Part shown: positions 57,629-64,000 of the stretch, in pieces | Layout: every line of letters starts with the position of its first letter | Numbering within the stretch: the first letter of the stretch is position 1 | NCBI RefSeq assembly: GCF_016820515.1 | Contig: NZ_JADHDV010000002.1 | Span: forward strand, 55,599-119,598 | DNA from: Pseudoxanthomonas beigongshangi | GTDB lineage: Bacteria; Pseudomonadota; Gammaproteobacteria; Xanthomonadales; Xanthomonadaceae | DNA length: 64,000 bases | Direction: 5' to 3' | The notes under the pieces: generated by a model | Seen by the model: only the letters and a program-made list of their open reading frames with translations | Database searches by the model: none | Told to the model about the DNA's origin: nothing | Position numbers and translations under genes: made by a program

Positions 57629-59046
57629 GCGAACCACCCGTGCAGCATCCAGTGTTCCCGCTCGCCCGGCGGCGCGAACGCCCAGGCGCGTTGGCCCTGC
57701 GAGGTTTCCAGCACGTAGTAGTCGCGCCGGGCGTCTTCACCATCCCACCAGCCACTTTCCAGCCGCTCCGGTCCGGACAGGATGCGCGGACGCGGATCCC
57801 GCAGCGGTATCGGCTGCGGCAACAGCCAGGCCGGGCGCGGCGGACGCGCGGGCGCCGGCGTGATGTCCACATGATCGCCGCCACGCAGTCGCCGCCACGC
57901 CCGCTCCGGACGCGGATCGCCGGTGGGCGTCACCTGGTGGACCGCGTCGTCGCCCAGCCGCGCGCGCAGGCGTTCGCGCAATTGCGGCCAGGGCAGCGTC
58001 TGCTGCGCGCGCAGGTCGAACAGGTCCCGGACGGCCGGCACGAACGGCGGCAACTCGCGCGCCAGCAGGCGCACCGCCACCACCGGCGCGGGAATCGACA
58101 CCCGTTCGAGCCGGTTGCGGGTCAGTTCGAACAGCATCGCCGGTTCGCGCTCGACCGACAGCAATCCGACGTCCACGTCGGTGTGGCCCTCCTCGTGTTC
58201 CAGCCGCAGCAGGAACCGCTGCACGCCACCGTCGCGGATCGACAGGTAAGTGCACAGATCGCCGATCAGGCGACGCAGCGGGAACAGCAGCGCGGTGTGG
58301 CTTTCCACTTCGTAGCCCAGTTCCACCCGCGCGTCGAAATAATCCGGCGGCGCGTAATGGACCAGCGGATCGTCGGCCTCGCCATACAGGCGATCCAGAT
58401 GTTCCAGCACTTCCAGGCCGAAGCGCCGGCGCAGGCTGTCGCGCGGCAGGCCGCGCAGGGTGCGCAGATCGCGGATGCCCATGCGGTGCAGGCGCTCGCC
58501 GGCATCGTCGGGCAGCACGGCGCGCCGGATCGGCACGCGATCCAGCACCTCGTTCATGCCCGGCGCCTGCATCATCGCCAGGCCGTCGCGCAGGCCGGCG
58601 AACACGCGCGCCGCGCGTGGCGTCGGCGCCAGCGCGATGCGATGGCTGAAGCCGAGCGCGTGCAGTTCCTCGCGCAGGCGTGCCTCGAACCGTGGCCACG
58701 GGCCCAGCAGGCGGAAACTGGCGCGCACTTCCAGCACCAGGCAGCCAGGCCATTGCGCGCTCACCAGCGAGCTGTGGCGATAGGCCCATGCGGCCAGGAA
58801 GCGGTGCCAGCGCGCTTCGGCCTGCGGTTCGTACTCGGCCAGCGCCAGATCCGGCAGCAGCGCGTAAGCGGCGGTCAGCCGCATGCCCGCCCGCAGGCCC
58901 GCCTGCGCGGCCGCGGCATTGACGGCATGCAGCGTGCGCAGTTGTGCCGGTCCGGTCACCAGCGCCAGCGGCGCGTCGGGATCGGGGCAACGGCGAAGGA
59001 CGGCGTCCAGCGCCAGCTGCGGCAGCAAGATGCAGGCCCAGAGCAT
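57625..59046 (-). CDS. imuB: Y-family-like mutasome protein ImuB
   Basis: ImuB is a Y-family homologue that bridges DnaE2 and the beta clamp and is catalytically dead. The 473-residue product starts [19 protein letters not shown], where a real Y polymerase would have a DxD motif; none is present, as expected. It contains [22 protein letters not shown], a helix-hairpin-helix, and a C-terminal clamp-binding region. ATG 59046 follows the imuA stop (59054) by 7 bases. Confidence 0.93.
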   Translation of the reverse strand: MLWACILLPQLALDAVLRRCPDPDAPLALVTGPAQLRTLHAVNAAAAQAGLRAGMRLTAAYALLPDLALAEYEPQAEARWHRFLAAWAYRHSSLVSAQWPGCLVLEVRASFRLLGPWPRFEARLREELHALGFSHRIALAPTPRAARVFAGLRDGLAMMQAPGMNEVLDRVPIRRAVLPDDAGERLHRMGIRDLRTLRGLPRDSLRRRFGLEVLEHLDRLYGEADDPLVHYAPPDYFDARVELGYEVESHTALLFPLRRLIGDLCTYLSIRDGGVQRFLLRLEHEEGHTDVDVGLLSVEREPAMLFELTRNRLERVSIPAPVVAVRLLARELPPFVPAVRDLFDLRAQQTLPWPQLRERLRARLGDDAVHQVTPTGDPRPERAWRRLRGGDHVDITPAPARPPRPAWLLPQPIPLRDPRPRILSGPERLESGWWDGEDARRDYYVLETSQGQRAWAFAPPGEREHWMLHGWFA

Positions 59047-59053
59047 GCGCGAC

Positions 59054-59683
59054 TCACGAACCGGTCCAGGCGAACGCCTGCGCGGGTGGATGCCCGCCGC
59101 GGCATTTGCGCACGTGCCAGGCGCCGGCCGCGCCGCCTCTTTCGCGCGCGTATTCCAGCCGCAGCGATGCCGGCGAGGCGTTGAGCGCATGCCGGCGATC
59201 CCGTAGCGCGAAACCCAGGCAATCGCCACTGTCGGCCGCCACCTGCAAGCGCCGCAAGGCGCGTCCATCGGCGGTCGCCGGCCAGCCGAGCACCGCGGCG
59301 CAGGCACCGCTGCGCAGGCACTGCTCGAAGGCCCACAAGGCATCGCGCGGCGCGGCCTCGACCAGATGCAGGTGCGCCAGTTCCACGCCGCCCGCCTGCC
59401 AGGCCGGCGCGTAGGCCAGATACGGAGGCGCGATCAGCACCACCTCGTTCCCCGCGCGGGTCAGCCGCGCCAGCGTGGGCATCAGCAGTTCGATCTCGCC
59501 CACGCCATCGGCCGGCAGCAGCAGTTCGGTGAGCGCGCCGCGCGGCCAGCCGCCCTGCGGCAGCAGGCGATCCAGCGCGGCATGGCCGGTGCTCTCGCTG
59601 TCGGCCGGAACGACGGCGCTGCGTCCCGCGTGCCACAGGGTCTGCGCGGCCAGCAGGGATTCCAGGGCGACGACGCTGCCCAT
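59054..59683 (-). CDS. imuA: Mutasome protein ImuA (RecA-like/SulA-like)
   Basis: The 209-residue protein has the ImuA pattern: MGSVVALESLLAAQTLWHAGRSAVVPADSESTGHAALDRLLPQGGWPRGALTELLLPADGVGEIELLMPTLARL and VLIAPPYLAYAPAWQAGG. It is RecA-like but lacks a Walker A. It is required for DnaE2 mutagenesis in other bacteria. ATG 59683 overlaps the lexA stop by one base. Confidence 0.93.
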   Translation of the reverse strand: MGSVVALESLLAAQTLWHAGRSAVVPADSESTGHAALDRLLPQGGWPRGALTELLLPADGVGEIELLMPTLARLTRAGNEVVLIAPPYLAYAPAWQAGGVELAHLHLVEAAPRDALWAFEQCLRSGACAAVLGWPATADGRALRRLQVAADSGDCLGFALRDRRHALNASPASLRLEYARERGGAAGAWHVRKCRGGHPPAQAFAWTGS

Positions 59684-60300
59684 CAGTCGCGCCGGATCAA
59701 ACCGCAGTACAGCCCCTCGATGGCGAAATCCTCGTCGGGATCCGGATCGATCGGTGCATGGCCGGCGCTGCGCGGCAGCAGCCGCAGTTCGGTGGCGGTG
59801 TGGTGCAGCCGCTTGATGGTGATGCCGGCGTCGCCGAGCCGGGCCACCACCGTCTGTCCGTGATGCGCGTCGGGCGTGATGCGCACGCCGACCAGATCGC
59901 CATCGAGGATGCCGTCGTCGCGCATCGAGTCGCCCTGCACGCGCAACAGGTAATCCGGACGCATGCGGAACAGCGCCGCGTCCACATGCAGGAATGCCTC
60001 GGTCTCGCCATCGTTGAGGATCGGTTGTCCGGCCGCGACCCGCCCCACCAGCGGCAGGCTGATCACGTCGTCGCGATCCGGTCGCGGTTCGATCAGGCGG
60101 ATGCCGCGCGGCCGGCTGGGATCGCGGCTCAGGTAGCCCTTCTTCTCCAGCGCATCGAGGTGCTTGAACACCGCGCTGACATGGCCGATGCCGACCGCGG
60201 CGCCGATTTCCTGCAGGGTCGGCGCGCTGCCGGTCTCGGCCAGGTGCTGGCGCACGGCTTCCAGGACGGCGGCTTGGCGATGGGTCAGGGTCAGGCTCAC
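59683..60300 (-). CDS. lexA: LexA-type SOS repressor of the imu operon
   Basis: The 205-residue LexA has the winged helix (LTHRQAAVLEAVRQHLAETGSAPTLQEIGAAVGIGHVSAVFKHLDALEKKGYLSR), the self-cleavage site Ala90-Gly91 (VAAGQP), and Ser125/Lys163 (QGDSMRDDG, TIKRLHH), all intact. This is the LexA2-like copy that leads imu cassettes. GTG 60300 is the only sensible start. A perfect palindrome lies 10 bases upstream. Confidence 0.94.
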   Translation of the reverse strand: MSLTLTHRQAAVLEAVRQHLAETGSAPTLQEIGAAVGIGHVSAVFKHLDALEKKGYLSRDPSRPRGIRLIEPRPDRDDVISLPLVGRVAAGQPILNDGETEAFLHVDAALFRMRPDYLLRVQGDSMRDDGILDGDLVGVRITPDAHHGQTVVARLGDAGITIKRLHHTATELRLLPRSAGHAPIDPDPDEDFAIEGLYCGLIRRD

Positions 60301-60310
60301 ACGAGAATCT

Positions 60311-60330
60311 TTTCACCTAATCAGGTGAAA
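60311..60330 (-). promoter_or_regulatory. Putative LexA operator
   Basis: TTTCACCT, four bases AATC, AGGTGAAA: a perfect 8-bp inverted repeat located 10 bases before the lexA GTG, ideal for autoregulation. A related GGTGAAAACC run follows at 60337-60346. The sequence differs from the usual LexA boxes. Confidence 0.6.
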
Positions 60331-60369
60331 GCCAATGGTGAAAACCTGAATTGGACCCGCCGCCTTCCC

Positions 60370-61296
60370 TCAGCCGGGCCCCGCCGGGAACAGATCCCGA
60401 TCCCACTCCGGTTCCTCGCCGAAGCGCCCGGCCAGGAAGTCCAGGAACGAGCGCACCAGCGGCGGCATCAGCCGGCGGGTGGCGTAGACACCGAAGATGC
60501 CCATCGGCGGAATGTCGTAGTCCGGCAGCACCGCGACCAGTTCGCCGCGCGCCAGGTAGCCGGCCGCCTGGTAGGTCGGCAGCATGGCGATGCCGCCGCC
60601 GTTGCGCACCGCCTGCAGCAGCACGCTGGCCTCGTTGGCGCTGATGCCGCCGCCGACCGCGACCGCCACCTCGCGGCCATCGCGGCGCAGGTGCCAGAGG
60701 CTCTTGCCTACGAAGTGATGGGTCAGGCAGTCGTGCGCGGCCAGATCCTCCGCGCGCACCGGCGCGCCTCGCCGGGCCAGATAATCCGGCGATGCGCACA
60801 GCAGCGAACGGCAGGTGGTCAACCGGCGGGCAATCAGGTTCGGGTCCAGTTCGTGGCTGATGCGGATGGCCAGATCCACCCGCTCCTCGATCAGGTTGAC
60901 CGTGCGATCCAGCAGCAGCATGTCGATGCGCACGCCCGGATGCCGGCCGACGTAGTCGACCACCGCCGCGGCCAATTGGCTCTGTCCGAACGAAGTGCTG
61001 CAGGTCAGCCGCAGTTGCCCATGCAACGGCGCGTCGGTGTCGCTGGCGACCGCCGCCTGCAGGTCGGCCCCCAGTTCCAGCAGCTTGCGGCAGCGCTCCA
61101 GCGCCTGCTCGCCCGGCGTGGTCAGGCTGATCCGGCGGGTGGTGCGATGGAACAGGCGCACGCCCAGCCAGTCCTCCAGTTCGGCCAGATAGCGGGTGAC
61201 CATCGCCCGCGACATGTCCAGCGCCTCGGCGGCGGCGGTCAGGCTGCCGCGCTCGGCGACCTCGACGAATACCCCCATTGCGGTCATCCGGTCCAT
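60370..61296 (-). CDS. LysR family transcriptional regulator
   Basis: The 308-residue protein has an N-terminal winged helix (MDRMTAMGVFVEVAERGSLTAAAEALDMSRAMVTRYLAELEDWLGVRLFHRTTRRISLTTPG) and a periplasmic-binding-like effector domain (LHGQLRLTCSTSFGQSQL, HPGVRIDMLLLDRTVNLIEERVDLAIRI). It diverges from an NAD(P)-binding SDR gene over 104 bases, the classical LysR target layout. ATG 61296. The effector is unknown. Confidence 0.93.
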   Translation of the reverse strand: MDRMTAMGVFVEVAERGSLTAAAEALDMSRAMVTRYLAELEDWLGVRLFHRTTRRISLTTPGEQALERCRKLLELGADLQAAVASDTDAPLHGQLRLTCSTSFGQSQLAAAVVDYVGRHPGVRIDMLLLDRTVNLIEERVDLAIRISHELDPNLIARRLTTCRSLLCASPDYLARRGAPVRAEDLAAHDCLTHHFVGKSLWHLRRDGREVAVAVGGGISANEASVLLQAVRNGGGIAMLPTYQAAGYLARGELVAVLPDYDIPPMGIFGVYATRRLMPPLVRSFLDFLAGRFGEEPEWDRDLFPAGPG

Positions 61297-61299
61297 GAC

Positions 61300-61316
61300 T
61301 TGCTCGATTCATGCAA
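61300..61316. promoter_or_regulatory. Candidate LysR-type binding site
   Basis: TTGC (61300-61303), nine bases, GCAA (61313-61316): a T-N11-A-type palindrome in the LysR/SDR gap, directly upstream of the regulator gene. Confidence 0.4.
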
Positions 61317-61400
61317 CAAACAAGTGCCTTATACGCGGTTTTTCGTCCGCTTTCAGCCCACTACAGTGACTCCACTTTCCCACCTCATCCGGAGTCCACC

Positions 61401-62036
61401 ATGAAAATCGCCCTCGCCGCCGCCACCGGCAAAATCGGCCGCCAGATCGCGGCCCAGGCCATCGCCCGCGGCCATGACGTCACCGCCATCGTCCGCCGCG
61501 ACACCGATCTGCCGCCGGAACTGGACGGCGCCCGCATCGTCATCGCCCCGCTGGACGATGCCGACGCCCTGGTCGCCGCCGTGCGTGGCCATGACGTGCT
61601 GGCCAGCGCCTACGGTCCGCAACCCGGCGCCGAATCCAGCCTCGCCGACGTCAGCGATGCCCTGATCGCCGCCGCCCGCGAAGCCGGCATCCCGCGCGTA
61701 GTGGTGGTCGGCGGTGCCGGCAGCCTGCAAGTGGCGCCCGGCGTGCAGCTGGTCGACGTGCCGGATTTCCCAGCCGCCTACAAGCCGGTCGCACTGGCGC
61801 ACCGGGACGCGCTCAAGCGTTACCAGGCCGCCGACGATCTGGCCTGGACGTTCTTCTCGCCGGCCGCGGAAATCGGCCCGGGCGAGGCGCGCGGGCAATT
61901 CCGCACCCAGGTCGGCGCGCTGCTGGCCGATGCCGACGGCAAGAGCGCCATCAGCTACGCCGACTATGCCGAGGCTTTCGTCGCCGAACTCGAGCAGGCG
62001 CGCCACCCGCGCCAGATCATCACCGCGGCCTACTGA
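61401..62036 (+). CDS. NAD(P)-binding SDR/NmrA-like protein
   Basis: The 211-residue protein starts MKIALAAATGKIGRQIAAQAIARGHDVTAIVRR with the GxxGxxG-type motif, then VVVVGGAGSLQVAPG and a C-terminal region with ISYADYAEAFVAELE. GGAG lies 8 bases before the ATG. NmrA/atypical-SDR proteins act as oxidoreductases or redox sensors; the lack of a clear YxxxK argues for a sensor or atypical reductase. It leads a three-gene unit. Confidence 0.9.
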   Translation: MKIALAAATGKIGRQIAAQAIARGHDVTAIVRRDTDLPPELDGARIVIAPLDDADALVAAVRGHDVLASAYGPQPGAESSLADVSDALIAAAREAGIPRVVVVGGAGSLQVAPGVQLVDVPDFPAAYKPVALAHRDALKRYQAADDLAWTFFSPAAEIGPGEARGQFRTQVGALLADADGKSAISYADYAEAFVAELEQARHPRQIITAAY

Positions 62037-62062
62037 TTCCGCCGACTAACCGGAGCATTCCC

Positions 62063-62470
62063 ATGCGAAGCATCTTCCTGTTCGCGCTGGCGCTGTCAGG
62101 CGCCCTGAGCGGTTGCCAGAACCTGCCGGCGCATGCCGGAAGCAGCGTGGCCGATACAGATGTTTTTCCCGCGACCGGCCATGTCTATCGCGTCGATTTC
62201 GGCAGCGGCAACGCCTTCGACATCGACTTCACCTCCGACCACAGCATGACCTTCACCAAGCTGCAGCCACCCTCGCGGGGCCAGGTGGAAACCATCCGTT
62301 TCGATCACCGGCGGATCCGCGAAGGCCTGTACCTGGTGCGCTGGCAGGAAGCGGACCGGACCACGGTCGTGCACCTGGAAGACTTCGCGCGGGAACGGGT
62401 GTACACCCACATCACCCGTCCCGACGGCAGTTTCTTCAGCGGCGAATCCACCCTCACCCGCGTCCATTGA
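62063..62470 (+). CDS. MoaF-like lipoprotein
   Basis: The 135-residue product has a lipoprotein signal with lipobox LSGC (MRSIFLFALALSGALSGCQ), then a MoaF-like beta domain (VYRVDFGSGNAFDIDFTSDHSMTFT, GLYLVRWQEADRTTVVHLEDFARERVYTHITRPDGSFF). The MoaF/calycin-type fold binds small hydrophobic ligands. GGAG lies 7 bases before the ATG. It lies 26 bases after the SDR gene. Function unknown. Confidence 0.82.
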   Translation: MRSIFLFALALSGALSGCQNLPAHAGSSVADTDVFPATGHVYRVDFGSGNAFDIDFTSDHSMTFTKLQPPSRGQVETIRFDHRRIREGLYLVRWQEADRTTVVHLEDFARERVYTHITRPDGSFFSGESTLTRVH

Positions 62471-62499
62471 ACGCGTCCATCGAGCAGGAGACGATGTCC

Positions 62500-63438
62500 A
62501 TGAAACCCCTTGTCCTGAAATCCGTGGGCGCGTTGGCGCTCACCGTGTCGCTGGCCGCCTGCGGTGGCCAGGCACCATCGAGCGCCGACACGCCCGTGGT
62601 CGAAGCGCCCAAAGCGACCGAACCGGTCGCCGAACCGCTGAAGCTGGAGGTCTACAACCCCGGCCCGGATGGCATCTTCGCGGTGTCCTCCGTGCTGGTC
62701 ACCGGCCGCGAAGACGCCGTGCTCATCGACGCGCAGTTCTCCACCGCCGACGCGGCGAAACTGGTCGAACGGATCAAGGCATCCGGCAAGCGGCTGACCA
62801 CGATCTACATCAGCCATGGCGATCCGGATTTCTACTTCGGTCTGGAGACATTGAAAGCCGCTTTCCCGGACGCGAAGATCCTGGCCACGCCGCAGACCAT
62901 CGCCCACATCCGCGAAACCAGCGCGGGCAAGCTGGCGCACTGGGGTCCGATTCTCGGCGCCGGCGCGCCGAAACAGATCGTCGTGCCCGAGCCGCTGGCC
63001 GGCGACCGCCTGGACCTGGAAGGGCGGGAACTGCAAATCATCGGTCTGGACGGGCCCACGCCGGATCGCAGCGTCGTCTGGATTCCCTCGATCCGCGCGG
63101 TGGTTGGCGGCATCCCGGTGATCGCCGGTGAACATGTGTGGATGGCCGATACCCAGACGCCGCAATCGCATGCCGACTGGCTGGCCATGCTGGATCGGAT
63201 TGCCGCGCTGAAGCCGGAGACGGTGATCCCGGGCCACTTCGAACCAAACGCGCCGCAGGGCCTGGACGCGGTGCGCTTCACCGCCGACTACATCCGCGCC
63301 TACGACGAGGAAACGGCCAAGGCGAAGGATTCCGCCGCGCTGATCGCGGCGATGAAGACACGCTACCCGCAACTGGGCGGCGTTTCCTCGCTGGAACTGA
63401 GCGCCAAGGTCAGCAAGGGCGAGATGCGCTGGCCTTGA
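62500..63438 (+). CDS. Metallo-beta-lactamase-fold lipoprotein with atypical metal site
   Basis: The 312-residue protein has a lipoprotein signal with lipobox LAAC (VGALALTVSLAACGG), then an MBL-fold pattern (VLVTGREDAVLIDAQFSTADAAKLVERIKASGKRLTTIYISHGDPDFYFGLETLKAAFPDAKILATPQTIAHI; ETVIPGHFEP). The usual HxHxDH box is SHGDPDFYF, so the last His is Phe. The AGGAG 9 bases before ATG 62500 beats the ATG at 62494. It closes the SDR-lipoprotein unit. Confidence 0.86.
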   Translation: MKPLVLKSVGALALTVSLAACGGQAPSSADTPVVEAPKATEPVAEPLKLEVYNPGPDGIFAVSSVLVTGREDAVLIDAQFSTADAAKLVERIKASGKRLTTIYISHGDPDFYFGLETLKAAFPDAKILATPQTIAHIRETSAGKLAHWGPILGAGAPKQIVVPEPLAGDRLDLEGRELQIIGLDGPTPDRSVVWIPSIRAVVGGIPVIAGEHVWMADTQTPQSHADWLAMLDRIAALKPETVIPGHFEPNAPQGLDAVRFTADYIRAYDEETAKAKDSAALIAAMKTRYPQLGGVSSLELSAKVSKGEMRWP

Positions 63439-63448
63439 ATGGCACCGC

Positions 63449-64000
63449 CCTGCTCCCGCTTGCGGGAGCAGGTGGCGCGAAGCGTAGGATGAGGACGCCT
63501 TTCGCACGATGCCGCTCTGTCGGCTTGCCCCCATCCGCCTTCGGCACCTTCCCCCGCAAGCGGGGGAAGGGATCATCCAATACTGGGTCGCAAGACCATC
63601 TGGCTGCGGACGCAAGCAGATAGCATCAGTTATATCCGCAACATGCCCTTCCCCCGCTTGCGAGGGAAGGTGGCGCGAAGCGCCGGATGGGGCGCTCTTC
63701 GCGCGATGCCACCCTGCCGGTTTGCCCCCATCCGCCTTCGGCACCTTCCCCCGCAAGCGGGGGAAGGGAGCATCCAATGCTGGGTCGGAAGACCATCTGA
63801 CCGCGGATGCAAGCGGATAGCGTCAGTTACATATCCGCAACATGCCCTTCCCTCGCAAGCGGGGGAAGGGAGCATCCAATGCTGGGTCGCAAGACCATCT
63901 GACCGCGGACGCAAGCGGATCGCGTCAGTTATATCCGCAACACGCCCTTCCCCCGCTTGCGGGGGAAGGGATCATCCAATGCTGGATCGCAAGACCATCT
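63449..64000. repeat. Palindromic tandem repeat array
   Basis: The array begins with a perfect 11-bp palindrome at 63449-63472 (a CCTGCTCCCGC arm). Four copies of a roughly 100-base unit carry the mark CATCCAATxCTGG at 63574, 63771, 63873 and 63973 (steps 197, 102, 100). A second alternating block with GGCGCGAAGCG occurs at about 63473 and 63670. Palindromes CTTCCCCCGC/GCGGGGGAAG flank each unit. It runs past the window. No gene is seen in this stretch. Confidence 0.85.

Noticed and set aside
63449..64000. CRISPR array
   Set aside because: Units are about 100 bases, internally palindromic, and the sequences between the marks are also repeated rather than unique. No cas genes are nearby.

Overview
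The window is high-GC DNA from a gammaproteobacterium of the Xanthomonadaceae/Lysobacteraceae (Lysobacter, Luteimonas or Xanthomonas type). The evidence is gene order and family content: an RpfE-type gene next to greA, carA-orf-carB-greA, hrcA-grpE-dnaK-dnaJ next to recN, divergent fur and omlA/bamE, a lexA-imuA-imuB-dnaE2 cassette, and dispersed palindromic repeats of the type common in this group. Coding density is high and most genes lie on the minus strand in tightly overlapping operons, many with ATGA or GTGA overlaps. No integrase, transposase, tRNA, rRNA, prophage or CRISPR array was seen; tmRNA is the only RNA gene recognised.

Layout. 1-6.1 kb: pyrimidine/arginine entry (carA, a small exported protein, carB), then greA and a partial RpfE-type gene, behind a carA promoter with a TATAAT -10. 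6.2-14.1 kb: a six-gene envelope-linked MoxR cluster (DUF4159, MoxR ATPase, DUF58, BatA-like, DUF4175-like, and a membrane protein with an amidotransferase-like fold). 14.2-17.3 kb: a TldD/TldE-type protease pair whose TldD member carries a Tat signal. 17.7-21 kb: dapB, an aminotransferase and an ACT-domain prephenate dehydrogenase. 21-31.1 kb: the heat-shock operon with a sigma-32-type promoter before dnaK, then recN, fur/bamE, rnfH/ratA, smpB and ssrA. Both trans-translation components, SmpB and tmRNA, are adjacent.

31.1-52.7 kb is a stress and redox district: low-affinity iron permease family protein, BON-domain protein, cyanide-insensitive bd oxidase (CioAB), a FAD/Rieske oxidoreductase, a con-10/KGG stress peptide, large catalase KatE, a YdeP-like molybdoenzyme fused operonically to CbpA/CbpM, FdhD, a Dyp-type peroxidase, and several small membrane proteins. 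53.3-60.3 kb is an SOS mutagenesis operon (lexA-imuA-imuB-dnaE2-alkB) behind a perfect palindrome. 60.4-63.4 kb holds a LysR regulator diverging from a three-gene SDR/lipoprotein/metallohydrolase-like unit, and the window ends in an array of roughly 100-base palindrome-bearing repeats.

The points most worth following up are: the con-10/KGG gene that has no stop codon in any frame before a strong terminator (possible programmed nonstop mRNA); the katE ribosome-binding site locked in a perfect 9-bp hairpin; a terminator whose 3' arm is the tyrA ribosome-binding site; the unusual lexA operator; and the MoxR-DUF58-BatA-DUF4175-DUF4159 block next to a Tat-exported TldD.
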